A stretch of DNA of 31,808 nucleotides. Source: Pseudomonadota bacterium (GTDB lineage Bacteria; Pseudomonadota; Alphaproteobacteria; Rhizobiales; Rhizobiaceae). The DNA lies in the NCBI GenBank assembly GCA_023451735.1, contig JAEXYH010000035.1:1-31808 (forward strand). Direction: 5' to 3'. The translations under genes and the position numbers were made by a program. This document shows positions 15,601 through 23,673 of this stretch, one piece after another. The notes beneath the pieces were generated by a model. It was not told the origin of the DNA and ran no database searches. It saw only the letters and a program-made list of their open reading frames with translations. The number at the start of each line of letters is the position of its first letter. Within the stretch, counting starts at the first letter, position 1.

Positions 15601-15885
15601 TTCTTGAGACAGGACTAAAAATCCTGTCGTCGTCCATCCTTCGAAGTACGCGCCGCTCAAACTGGTTTGGGATGACGGGTTTGCCATTCCACAAGTCAGC
15701 TAGGGTGCGCCCCGATGACGTCTACTCCCCGGGAGAGTCGCCGCATCCGGGGTTTGTGTAACGATAGCGTTCGGCTACTTGATTCCATCGATCACTGTGT
15801 CGATCGGGGGCCGAAACGAGGTCTAAACGTCGAACCAAGCCTCGCGTGCCACGTTATCTGGCGCCTCTTTGAAGCGGAGACGCGC

Positions 15886-16458
15886 GTGACCGAGTCCTTG
15901 CCGCCGGATTATTTCGAGCGGATGTTTGCCAGCGACCCTGATCCCTGGCAGTTCGCAACCAGTCCCTATGAGACCGAAAAATACCGAGCCAGCATTGCGG
16001 CGCTGGGGTACGGCCAGTATCGGCTGGGCCTCGAGATCGGTTGCGCGAACGGCGTGCTGACCAGCCAATTGGCGCCGCATTGTGACGCGCTCATCTCTAT
16101 CGACGTCAGCGGCACGGCCTTGGCCCAGGCGCAGCAGCGTAACGCCGATCTGCCGCACGTCGCCTTCGCCCGGATGACATTCCCCAGCGAGACGCCGGAA
16201 GGGCTTTTCGACCTGATCGTGTTGTCCGAGGTGGTGTACTATTGGGACGCCGCCGACATCGCCACCGCTGGCGCGTGGATCACGGCGCATACGGACCGGC
16301 CCGCCGATATTCTGCTGGTACACTGGACAGGCGCAACCGACTATCCTCAAACCGGCGATGAAGCCGTGCGGCTGCTGCGAGCCGCGATCCCGAGGGCAGA
16401 AGACATCCGCGCCGACCGGCATGATAAATATCGGCTGGATTTGTGGCGCTTGGCATGA
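15886..16458 (+). CDS. NodS-like SAM-dependent methyltransferase
   Basis: 190 residues from GTG 15886 (GCGGAGA about 8 bases upstream); a longer frame upstream adds nothing family-like. The start PPDYFERMFASDPDPWQFAT and YETEKYRASIAAL are the NodS-family signature. Motif I is LEIGCANGVLTSQLAP, with an acidic residue after ISIDVSG, then FDLIVLSEVVYYW. NodS N-methylates deacetylated chitooligosaccharide; relatives outside nod clusters methylate unknown substrates and often sit beside PIG-L deacetylases and glycosyltransferases, as here. It overlaps the next gene by 4 bases (ATGA). The family call is good; the substrate is unknown. Confidence 0.85.
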   Translation: MTESLPPDYFERMFASDPDPWQFATSPYETEKYRASIAALGYGQYRLGLEIGCANGVLTSQLAPHCDALISIDVSGTALAQAQQRNADLPHVAFARMTFPSETPEGLFDLIVLSEVVYYWDAADIATAGAWITAHTDRPADILLVHWTGATDYPQTGDEAVRLLRAAIPRAEDIRADRHDKYRLDLWRLA

Positions 16459-17303
16459 GCGATCTTAGCGTCGTCACCATCGTGCGCAACCGGGCGCGGC
16501 ATCTATCGCGGCTCATCACGGGCCTTGCGGTCAGCGATATGCTTCCGCGCGAATTGATCGTGGTCGATATGAGCGACGTGCCCGTCAACCTGCCGAAACT
16601 CGGCTTTTCGGTCTGTCGGATCGCGTTCAACACCGGCAGCCTGCCACTGGCCGCTGCCCGTAACGCCGGCGCCCACGCGGCCTCGGGCACCCGACTGCTA
16701 TTTCTCGATGTCGATTGCATTCCCCGCCGAAATCTGGTGGCGGCGATGGACCGCGAGCTGGTGGCCGCCGATGCATTGATTTGCCCCGAAGTGCGCTATC
16801 TCGGGCCTGATGGCGCGAACCATATGGACGACGCAGCGCTAGATCGCGCCTCTGTCCGCCACCCCGTTCGCAGCTTTCCCGGCAGCGGTAGCCGCATTGA
16901 ACCGAATGCCGGCCTTTTCTGGTCACTGACCTTTGGCATCCGGCGTGCTAGTTTCGAAGCACTCGGTGGTTTTGACGAGGGCTATGAAGGCTACGGTGCC
17001 GAAGACACCGATTTCGGCTTTCGCGCCAAAGAGGCAGGATTGCCACTGCAGTTTCTCGGCGGTACCGGCTCGTTTCATCAGCATCATGGGGTGATGTCGC
17101 CGCCGCTGCAGCATCTCGCAGATATCGTGCGGAATGCTAACCGCTTCCACGCCCGCTGGGGCATTTGTCCGATGGACGGCTGGTTGCAGCAATTTGCAGC
17201 GATGGGGCTGATCCGCTGCGACAACGACATGTGGCAACTGCTGCGCCTGCCGACTTCCGCCGAGATCGCGGCGGCGACGCAGCCGCCATCGGTCTATTTT
17301 TGA
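16455..17303 (+). CDS. Family 2 (GT-A) glycosyltransferase
   Basis: 282 residues. GT-A fold: SVVTIVRNRARHLSRLITGL, LIVVDMSD, ARNAGAHAASGTRLLFLDVD with the D-x-D metal site DVD, and a C-terminal GGFDEGYEGYGAEDTDFGFR carrying the E-D base motif of galactosyl/GalNAc-transferase-like GT2/GT27 proteins. ATG 16455 is chosen for its 4-base overlap with the methyltransferase stop; GTG 16443 is possible. There is no membrane segment, so it is cytosolic. The last 10 bases overlap the convergent glycosyltransferase gene at 17294. Confidence 0.88.
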   Translation: MSDLSVVTIVRNRARHLSRLITGLAVSDMLPRELIVVDMSDVPVNLPKLGFSVCRIAFNTGSLPLAAARNAGAHAASGTRLLFLDVDCIPRRNLVAAMDRELVAADALICPEVRYLGPDGANHMDDAALDRASVRHPVRSFPGSGSRIEPNAGLFWSLTFGIRRASFEALGGFDEGYEGYGAEDTDFGFRAKEAGLPLQFLGGTGSFHQHHGVMSPPLQHLADIVRNANRFHARWGICPMDGWLQQFAAMGLIRCDNDMWQLLRLPTSAEIAAATQPPSVYF

Positions 17304-18331
17304 CGGTCGGCAAAGTCCGCCAGCAAGCGCCATGTGCGTGCCGCGCCATCGATAATGCTGAGAGCGGTCAATCTCCGCGGATCAAGTTGCGCGGCCGTCG
17401 CGAGCAATGCCGGCCAGGTTTGCGCAGGCGTCCACGCATCGATCACGACGGCCGCCCCCGCCGATCGCAGTGCCTGTGCCTTTTGCAATTGTTCGTCGAA
17501 CGGGCGCGGCTCTGGACAGCAGATGAAAGGGCGCCCGGCGGCGATGACCGCATTGAGCAGGCCGTCACCAGCCCCGCCGATCACGATGCCGGCCGCCGCG
17601 ATCGCCGCTGGCGCATCCTCGATCCAGCCATCGAATGAAATGTTGTCCGGGTACTGATCCGGCACCGCGGCCGAGCCAATGACGCGCCAGCTGTGGTTCG
17701 GCGTCGCTGCAGCGGCGGCTGCGATGAGCGCGCCATCGAGCGGGGCGCCGCCTTTGCCGCCGACGACAAGCACGCTGTCCGCAGTCGCCGCTATGCGCGG
17801 CGGCGGCACGGCGATGCCGGGACAATAGACGGTCTTGGCGCGTACCCAGTCAGGCATTGTGACATCATCGAGCGCCGCCGCGAAAGGCGCAATAAGCAGC
17901 GATGCTGCGCGATAGGCCTCCAGATGAGGCTGGTCATCGCGCCGACCGCTGAGGCGTATGAAAGCCACCGAGGTGGCACAAAGCCGTGCCAAGAGCGCGA
18001 TCTCGACCGAAACATCGACCACCATGAGCGCGGGCTTCGCCGAAGCAATCCACGCCGCAACGTGCGCCATGCGCGCGCGGACGCCGGCGTGATTCAATGG
18101 CGCATAATGCATGGACAGCGGGCGCGAGCTCGCGCCATCGGCGCCGTCGAATGCCTGCGTCGCGGGCATGCGGTCATCGGGCAGATCGATGGCGGCGACG
18201 CTGCCGCTGCGCCCCGCAAGACCACTGCCGAGTAGCACGACGCGGCCTGGATCGCCGGCGGCAATGGCCAAAGCGCGTTGGCGGTGACCGTCGCCGTGGT
18301 GATGCACGTAGTAACCAATCGGCCGAATCAT
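17294..18331 (-). CDS. GT-B glycosyltransferase, MurG/GT28-like
   Basis: 345 residues of a two-Rossmann GT-B enzyme. The N-terminus has YYVHHHGDGHRQRALAIA (the G.GH.xR loop of MurG/UDP-glycosyltransferase-like enzymes), the centre has VVDVSVEIALLARL, and the C-terminal nucleotide-sugar half has VLVVGGKGGAP and IVIGGAGDGLLNAVIAAGRP followed by FDEQLQKAQAL, the donor-binding pattern of GT1/GT28. It starts inside the stop of the upstream GT2 gene (ATGA, 18328-18331) and ends by overlapping the opposite-strand GT2 gene by 10 bases. It is the last gene of a four-gene minus-strand operon. Confidence 0.8.
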   Translation of the reverse strand: MIRPIGYYVHHHGDGHRQRALAIAAGDPGRVVLLGSGLAGRSGSVAAIDLPDDRMPATQAFDGADGASSRPLSMHYAPLNHAGVRARMAHVAAWIASAKPALMVVDVSVEIALLARLCATSVAFIRLSGRRDDQPHLEAYRAASLLIAPFAAALDDVTMPDWVRAKTVYCPGIAVPPPRIAATADSVLVVGGKGGAPLDGALIAAAAAATPNHSWRVIGSAAVPDQYPDNISFDGWIEDAPAAIAAAGIVIGGAGDGLLNAVIAAGRPFICCPEPRPFDEQLQKAQALRSAGAAVVIDAWTPAQTWPALLATAAQLDPRRLTALSIIDGAARTWRLLADFADRQK

Positions 18332-19254
18332 GCCACCGGCTCGAAGGCGTTCGCGTTCAGCACCATGTCGTCAACCATCGACGGAAGCGTCTGTTCGAGT
18401 TCGACGACCAGGGCAGCGCCGCCCTTGTCTCGGATGTCCCGCCGCCACTGCGCACGCTGCCGCCACTGCGCGAAGGACGGCAATCGGATTTCCATATCTG
18501 CCAGGCAGTCGGCCTGTAACCGCGTCATATGCTCGGCCATGCCGCCGGTTGCGCGGCCTTCGGTGCGCGGCGACACGCGTGTCCAGATATCTGCAGGATG
18601 GGCCAGGCGGCCGCCTTGCCGCACCACTGCCGCGACCAATGCACGGTCCTCGCCGGTCGGGATGGTTTGGACGCCGCCGCTGCGGCGATACGCAGCGACG
18701 CTCAGGGCAAGGCTTGCGCCGGTATGGTCGCCATGGCGCGGCGGTGGATCCCAGGCAACCGGATCGACGGCATCCTCGATCGCCCGCACTTCGGCCCAAT
18801 ACCGATCGGCCAGCTTGCGAGCAACGGCCACCGGCGTTTGTAGCGGCTCGGCTTCGTCGATCACGATCATGCCGCCAACGATATCAAGGCCACGGACCAG
18901 CGCCGACTGATTGGACGCCAACCAGTGGGGTGGGGGACGGGTGTCGGCATCGGTGGTGACGATCAGGCCATGCGGGCCGGCGCGGTCGGCTGCGCAGTCC
19001 ATAGCGCGGCGGCGCGCGCTGCCGGCATGCGCCATAGCCGGAGCAAAGGTGGTTTCGTCAACAATTACGTCCAGCATTGGATATGCCAGGCATGTCGCGA
19101 CGATGGCATCGCGAGAATGATCAGTGGTGTTGTTGAGGGCGACGACGACGGGACAGCCTTGCAGCGTTTGCTGCGCCAGCGCGGCCAGCAGGTGCGGAAG
19201 GCGGTCGGCCTCGTTGCAGGCTGGCACGCAGACCACCAATGCACTCTGCGCCAT
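18328..19254 (-). CDS. Family 2 glycosyltransferase
   Basis: 308 residues. VVCVPACNEADRLPHLLAAL starts a GT-A domain; VVVALNNTTD and GLIVTTDADTRPPPHWL give the nucleotide-binding and D-x-D (DAD) sites; DHTGASLALSVAAYRRSGGV and TGEDRALVAAVVRQGG give the acceptor-side and E-D motifs. A C-terminal helical extension follows. The gene lies 3 bases after the GT4 gene and overlaps the GT-B gene by 4, so all three are coupled. Similar GT2 proteins occur with acyl-CoA dehydrogenase and PIG-L genes elsewhere (from memory). Confidence 0.85.
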   Translation of the reverse strand: MAQSALVVCVPACNEADRLPHLLAALAQQTLQGCPVVVALNNTTDHSRDAIVATCLAYPMLDVIVDETTFAPAMAHAGSARRRAMDCAADRAGPHGLIVTTDADTRPPPHWLASNQSALVRGLDIVGGMIVIDEAEPLQTPVAVARKLADRYWAEVRAIEDAVDPVAWDPPPRHGDHTGASLALSVAAYRRSGGVQTIPTGEDRALVAAVVRQGGRLAHPADIWTRVSPRTEGRATGGMAEHMTRLQADCLADMEIRLPSFAQWRQRAQWRRDIRDKGGAALVVELEQTLPSMVDDMVLNANAFEPVA

Positions 19255-19257
19255 CGG

Positions 19258-20430
19258 TCAGGTCACCCCGGGCAGAAACACATTGGCGTCGGCAAGCGTT
19301 GCGGGATCCGTAGGCACGACGTTGCCGACCGCCTGGCGATAGATCGTCTCATAATTATCGATCATCACCTCGGCATCGCAGAAGGTTTCGGCGCGGCGGC
19401 GGCAATCGCTGCGATTGAGGGTCAGGGCGGTCATAACGGCACAGGCGAGCGACTCCGGGCTGTCCGGCGTCGCCAGTGCGCCACTGGCCGCGGTGAGGAT
19501 GGTGGGTATCGCGCCGCGGGTAAAGGCAGCCACTGGCACGCCGCAGGCCAGCGCCTCTGCGACGACCAGGCCGTACGGTTCCTCCCAGCAAGGCGTGCAG
19601 ACAAAAGCACGGGCGCCGCCGACCAATTCGGACAGTGCGTCGTGGTCGAGATGACCGGCATATATTGTATCGTTGCCGAGCCGCGGTCGGATCTGCGTTT
19701 CAAAGTAGGTCGTGTCCGATACGGGCCCGGCAAAGCGCAGCGGCAAGCCAGCGAGGCGCGCGGCTTCGATGGCGAAGTGCAGACCCTTTTCCGGCACGAT
19801 ACGGCCGTACCACACGAGATATGGCTCGATATCGGGCGTTGCTCGGTAGCGGAAACGGGTCAGATCAACGCCGTTCAAAATCGTGTCTTGTGCAAGCGCC
19901 ACATCGGCCCAATCCTTGCGGATCGCGTCGGACACTGCGATCAGGCGCAGGTTCTGTCCCCCGGCTATCCGAACGCCGCTGGCAAGCCATTTGAACGGCG
20001 GCGTATGTAGCGTGGTCACCATCGGCATGGGCAGCGCATCGGCCATGACGATCGGCAGATAGTGCAGCGAATTGTTATGGATGATGTCGAATGGAGCGCT
20101 GCGCAGCTGATTCATCAAGGTGAGATAAGCGTGATGCTCCTTGAAGAAGGCTACATCCTCTGCCTCGTCGGCGCCGAACACATCGATAGACGTCTGCGCA
20201 CAGATCGGCTCTACGCCGATCGTGCCGCATGACCTCGTTGAGGCAAACACGACGACGTTATGTCCACGCGCGCGAAGCCGGCTTGCCAACAGATGAGTGT
20301 GCATCTCTAGGCCGCCAGCAAAGGGCTCGCCGATGGGGTATTTGAGATGAGAGATGATTCCGATACGCAACTTGGCAATGTCCGGTTCTGGGTCCGGCCC
20401 GACAAGTCCGTCGATTGATCTACGTTCCAA
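19258..20430 (-). CDS. Family 4 glycosyltransferase
   Basis: 390 residues, GT-B fold of the GT4 family. Acceptor half: IGIISHLKYPIGEPFAGGLE with the usual GG loop, RARGHNVVVFA, VTTLHTPPFKW. Donor half: VWYGRIVPEKGLHFAIEAA, FVCTPCWEEPYGLVVAEALA (the E-x7-E motif), GVPVAAFTRGAI. GT4 enzymes with PIG-L partners make N-acetylglucosaminyl conjugates in mycothiol and bacillithiol synthesis (MshA/BshA); here that is only an analogy. ATG 20430 follows the 91-residue protein by 18 bases. A downstream start near the glycosyltransferase core (KLRIGII) is possible, since the first 20 residues are unlike the family. Confidence 0.88.
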   Translation of the reverse strand: MERRSIDGLVGPDPEPDIAKLRIGIISHLKYPIGEPFAGGLEMHTHLLASRLRARGHNVVVFASTRSCGTIGVEPICAQTSIDVFGADEAEDVAFFKEHHAYLTLMNQLRSAPFDIIHNNSLHYLPIVMADALPMPMVTTLHTPPFKWLASGVRIAGGQNLRLIAVSDAIRKDWADVALAQDTILNGVDLTRFRYRATPDIEPYLVWYGRIVPEKGLHFAIEAARLAGLPLRFAGPVSDTTYFETQIRPRLGNDTIYAGHLDHDALSELVGGARAFVCTPCWEEPYGLVVAEALACGVPVAAFTRGAIPTILTAASGALATPDSPESLACAVMTALTLNRSDCRRRAETFCDAEVMIDNYETIYRQAVGNVVPTDPATLADANVFLPGVT

Positions 20431-20448
20431 CGCCTGCGAAGCGTAGCG

Positions 20449-20724
20449 CTAATCTCGATTGGCAAAATACAGCCGGACATCGCGCAATGCGTCCAACGGC
20501 GTCACAAAATGGTTGCCAGCAAAGCTTTTCATTGGATTCCAATGGGGCCCCTGGGTCGATACGGTATAGCTGCCGTCCTCCTGGACGAGGACACGACCGA
20601 TCGTTTCTTTGCGTTCGACCCAATACAGGATCCAGGTATCGCTGCGTTCGTTGTGCGGCACAAGTTCGATTGTCGCCACCGCTCTTCCTCCGTTCAAAAC
20701 CGGATAAACGGGGCTCACAAGCAT
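20449..20724 (-). CDS. Small hypothetical protein leading the glycosyltransferase operon
   Basis: 91 residues, soluble, beta-rich (RAVATIELVPHNER, TWILYWVERKETIGRVLVQE, GSYTVSTQGPHWNPM) with a helical end (TPLDALRDVRLYFANRD). No family is recognised. ATG 20724 has GAGGAACA directly upstream. That site lies inside a perfect 8-bp inverted repeat that also takes in the first base of the start codon. The gene ends 18 bases before GT4 and is probably the first gene of the minus operon. Because it is small and leads the operon, it may be a regulator or binding subunit rather than an enzyme; that is speculation. Confidence 0.6.
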   Translation of the reverse strand: MLVSPVYPVLNGGRAVATIELVPHNERSDTWILYWVERKETIGRVLVQEDGSYTVSTQGPHWNPMKSFAGNHFVTPLDALRDVRLYFANRD

Positions 20725-20744
20725 TGTTCCTCGGTCAGGAACAA
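20724..20744 (-). promoter_or_regulatory. Perfect inverted repeat over a ribosome binding site
   Basis: TTGTTCCT (20724-20731), 5 bases, AGGAACAA (20737-20744). In the minus-strand transcript this folds into an 8-bp hairpin that closes over the GAGGAA site and the A of the start codon of the 91-residue protein. Alternatively it is a DNA operator between two divergent units. A plus-strand GGAAC-N16-ACTT also starts in its right arm (20738-20762), a weak promoter candidate for the acyl-CoA dehydrogenase gene. Confidence 0.55.
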
Positions 20745-20796
20745 AGATCGCCCCCCATACTTTCAGCTCCAGTCATTCAGCTTATGGACCGCTGCC

Positions 20797-21906
20797 ATTT
20801 CAAACGATGCCCCCCTCGCGTATCTGCTCGCCCAAGCACGCCGCTTCGCCGATGCCGTTGCTGCCGAAGCTGCCACCACGGATAGAATGGCCATCATTCC
20901 GGACGGCATCTGGATGGCATTCGAGGCCAGCGGCCTTGGCACCTGTGCACTACCGACAGAGTTCGGAGGCTGCGACCTGTGGGAGGTCAGCCAGGGCGAA
21001 ACGCTGTGCAGCATTATGCGCATGCTCGGCGCCGCCGATCTGTCGATTGCTCGCTTATTCGAAGGTCATGTGAACGCCATTGGCCTGGTGTGTCGCTATG
21101 GTACCGACGAGCAGATCGCGGATTTGGCCGAAGACGTCGCTGCCGGCGCGTTGTCCGCCGTGTGGGGCGCCGACGATGCCATCGGGCTTAAGGCCGCGAA
21201 GGGTGAGGGCAGCACGGTTCTGCAGGGGCGCAAGATCCTCGCTTCCGGTGCGGGCTTCGTGACGCGGCCACTGGTGACGGCGTCCGGGCCTGACGGCCAG
21301 CAGATGTATCTGCTTGAGCTCGCTCCGGGCTATCCCCAAGACATCAGCGGATGGCAGTCGCAGGGCATGCGGGCGACGGCCACGGGCACGGTAGATTTCA
21401 CCGGCACGGTGGTGGGCGCGCGCGAGCGCATCGGCGCGCCAGGCGATTACATGCGGCAGCCGACTTTCTCCGGCGGAGCTTGGCGTTTCTGTGCCGCTCA
21501 TCTTGGTGCGACCGAGCGCCTGGTTGATTTGTTTCGCCAGCATCTGGTTGCCACCAAACGCGGCGAGGATGCCTACCAACTGGAACGACTGGCGCACTGC
21601 GTCGTCGCCGCCCGTACCGCGCGGTTCTGGGTCGAGGATGCAGCCCGCCGACTGGCCGGCACCGGCGATGCCGCGGAGACCGTCGCCATCACGCATCTCA
21701 CGCGGATGACCGTGGAACGCAGCGCGCTGACGGTGATGGAGACGGTGCAGCGCGGCATCGGGCTGCGTGCGTTCGTGCGGCCGCATGATGCCGAACGCAT
21801 CTCCCGCGATCTCGCCACCTATCTGCGCCAGCCCGCTCCGGATCTTGCCATGAGCGACGCAGCGCGCAGTTTCCTCTCCGCGTCGGGCTCGGTGGGAGAT
21901 TTGTGA
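20797..21906 (+). CDS. Acyl-CoA dehydrogenase-like flavoprotein
   Basis: About 369 residues if it starts near 20797. The N-terminal helical domain (PLAYLLAQARRFADAVAAEA, GIWMAFEASGLGTCALPTEFGG), the middle beta domain (GALSAVWGADD, GRKILASGAGFVTRPLV, WQSQGMRATATGTVDFTGTV) and the C-terminal helical bundle follow the acyl-CoA dehydrogenase fold, though the usual catalytic Glu is not obvious. Divergent members act on carrier-bound or unusual substrates. The start is unclear: homology reaches back to about 20797, where the only candidate is ATT; the next ATG in frame is 20887, and the upstream ATG 20509 would lie inside the opposite gene. The gene joins PIG-L through TGATG. Confidence 0.8.
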   Translation: MSNDAPLAYLLAQARRFADAVAAEAATTDRMAIIPDGIWMAFEASGLGTCALPTEFGGCDLWEVSQGETLCSIMRMLGAADLSIARLFEGHVNAIGLVCRYGTDEQIADLAEDVAAGALSAVWGADDAIGLKAAKGEGSTVLQGRKILASGAGFVTRPLVTASGPDGQQMYLLELAPGYPQDISGWQSQGMRATATGTVDFTGTVVGARERIGAPGDYMRQPTFSGGAWRFCAAHLGATERLVDLFRQHLVATKRGEDAYQLERLAHCVVAARTARFWVEDAARRLAGTGDAAETVAITHLTRMTVERSALTVMETVQRGIGLRAFVRPHDAERISRDLATYLRQPAPDLAMSDAARSFLSASGSVGDL

Positions 21907-22682
21907 TGCGTGTTGCGGATTATCTCGACGCGACGCGGCGGCTGCCGCTGATCACACGTTCGGAGCTGACGCGGGAAAAACCCTTCGTGGTGTTGTCGCC
22001 GCATCCCGATGACGAAACGCTGGGGGCTGGCGGGTTGATTTATGAGGCTTGCTGTGTCGGGCAACGCGTCGAGGTGATAGTCCTGACCGACGGCGCTGGC
22101 TCGCACACCCAGTCGCGGGTTTATCCGCCGGAGCGCCTGGTGCAACTCCGCAAGACCGAGGTGATGGAGGCCGCCGATCTTCTCGGCCTCGCGTCGGAGC
22201 GGTTACATCATCTCGATCTGCCAGACGCCCACGCACCGATGCATGGGCCGGACTTTGACGCCGCAGTCAGAGCTGTTGTCGCTGTCCTCGACGGCTGTGG
22301 CGCCGGCTCGCTGTTCGTGACATGGGGTGAGGATCCGCATTGCGACCACAAAGCTGCAGCTGCCATCGCCGAGGCCGTGGCCCGGAAACGGCTGGGCCTT
22401 GCGCTTTGGGCCTATCCGATCTGGGGCTGGCATCTTGATCCTGCACAGGACCTGACAGGCGCCCCAAGCGGCGGCCGGCTCGACATCGCGGCGGCGGCTG
22501 AAATCAAGCAGCGCGCCATCGCCGCGCATCGCTCGCAGATGACCGACTTGATCGCCGACGACCCCGCCGGCTTCCGCTTTACGGCAACCACACTGGCGCC
22601 ATTCCTGACGCCCTTCGAATATTTTTACGAAGTTCAGGTAGACACGCATCACTCGACGCAGGCGTATGAACCGCAGACCTAA
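21906..22682 (+). CDS. PIG-L family N-acetyl-sugar deacetylase
   Basis: 258 residues of the PIG-L/LmbE zinc deacetylase family. The metal and base motif is SPHPDDE (His33, Asp35, Asp36), the third ligand is in EDPHCDH (His148), and GAGGLIYEA, VIVLTDGAGSHT and RKTEVMEAADLLGL are typical. The family removes the acetyl group from GlcNAc conjugates (GlcNAc-PI, mycothiol, bacillithiol and antibiotic intermediates). ATG 21906 shares a base with the upstream TGA stop, so it is coupled to the acyl-CoA dehydrogenase gene. The C-terminus FLTPFEYFYEVQ matches members found with NodS-like methyltransferases. The substrate is presumably the product of the cluster's glycosyltransferases. Confidence 0.92.
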   Translation: MRVADYLDATRRLPLITRSELTREKPFVVLSPHPDDETLGAGGLIYEACCVGQRVEVIVLTDGAGSHTQSRVYPPERLVQLRKTEVMEAADLLGLASERLHHLDLPDAHAPMHGPDFDAAVRAVVAVLDGCGAGSLFVTWGEDPHCDHKAAAAIAEAVARKRLGLALWAYPIWGWHLDPAQDLTGAPSGGRLDIAAAAEIKQRAIAAHRSQMTDLIADDPAGFRFTATTLAPFLTPFEYFYEVQVDTHHSTQAYEPQT

Positions 22683-23507
22683 TCGGGCAGCCGCGTCTGC
22701 GCTCGCGTTTCAGCGGATCGATAAATCGCTTCCATGATCAGATGGTCTCGTAATCCTTCGCCGGAGGTCCGCGGTATCGTGTTATCCTGAACGCACTCGG
22801 CATGTGATCCGTCTCTGCCGCAAACTGATTTTGATAGGCAGTCTGCAGCTCCGTTGCAGTCTCGATCTTGTCTTCTGTATAACGATCCGAAGCCGTTGGC
22901 CACGATACGGAAGAACGCTGTCGAGCACCAAGCTGCCGCGATCCAGATGAACGGCCATCCGCGTCGTGCGGCGAGTGACTTAGCTAGTTGAAAGGTTTGC
23001 TATCGCACCGGCCGGAAAGCGCATAAGCGAGGCTACGGTCTCTTCGACTTCCGCGATGCGCGAGTCGTTTGCCGGCGAATGGATCTGAGCCTCGATCCCC
23101 CCTGGCTCCTCGCCAAAGGTGGCGCGCGCAGCGTTCAGACAGTACAGCCGAAGTCTGTTAGCGAACCGCCGCCCGCAAGCGCCTTTTTCAATCGCCACTG
23201 ATCCGGGGCGCTCTGGTTCAGAGCGTTGACGGCGTCGATAATCTTCGCCGGCCCGAACGCACTGCTCTGCACGCGCCTGATGTCTTAGATGATAAGACTA
23301 ATGGCGGCAGCGGCAGGCGATCATGAGCTTCACAGCGGCATCCGCGCAGGCCGTTATAACCCTTGCGTGTGCCAACGACGTTGCCATCGGTTTTTCGAAC
23401 ATGGGTATATGCGGCTCGATTGCACTCCGGTCTACATCCAGCCCAGCATGTCGGCTGATCCGTAAGCGCTGTCGGCAGCCAGGCGCCCAGGATGGATCCC
23501 GAAGCAA
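22679..23507 (-). pseudogene. Decayed Gfo/Idh/MocA (glucose-fructose oxidoreductase-like) gene
   Basis: The pieces are in order on the minus strand but in different frames: FEKPMATSLAHARVITACAD and VKLMIACRCRH (about 23300-23400), then AVNALNQSAPDQWRLKKALA and GGGSLTDFG (about 23170-23260), then a frame change to LYCLNAARATFGEEPGGIEA and VEETVASLMRFPAGAIANLS (about 22980-23160), and finally ECVQDNTIPRTS and GEGLRDHLIMEAIYRSAETR at the C-terminus (about 22680-22790). These match the EKP motif and C-terminal half of the family. At least two frameshifts and several stops break it, and the N-terminal Rossmann motif is gone. It abuts the PIG-L gene tail to tail, so it may once have served the cluster. 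Confidence 0.8.
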
Positions 23508-23673
23508 GCTTTAGTACGCGTGATCATCGCGCGGGTCGCACTGACCTCGGCCTTCCGATCAATCAGGTTATGTCGGCGTGGGCAAAATAGGCGGGGCTCT
23601 GAAAGCGTTTGTTGTCGCGCCCGGGCGGCTTTTTGCGTTGTGCCCGCTATGCAGCGTCCACAGCGCCAGAAAC

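Noticed and set aside
15609..15627. Hairpin ACAGGA/TCCTGT downstream of the fic operator
   Set aside because: Only 6 bp, no T run and no gene ending next to it; likely chance.
18925..20010. A 361-codon plus-strand open frame across two glycosyltransferase genes
   Set aside because: It runs opposite to GT2 and GT4 genes with full motifs and has no ribosome binding site; high GC makes such shadow frames common.
20738..20762. GGAAC-N16-ACTT toward the acyl-CoA dehydrogenase gene
   Set aside because: The -10 is poor and the GGAAC is part of a perfect inverted repeat that explains it better.
15886..22682. Reading the cluster as a nodulation (nod) or bacillithiol locus
   Set aside because: nodA, nodC, nod boxes, bshC and mshC are not seen; only enzyme classes are shared.
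23600..23640. GC-rich GCCCGGGC followed by TTTTT, as a terminator
   Set aside because: The palindrome leaves no loop, and no gene ends just before it.
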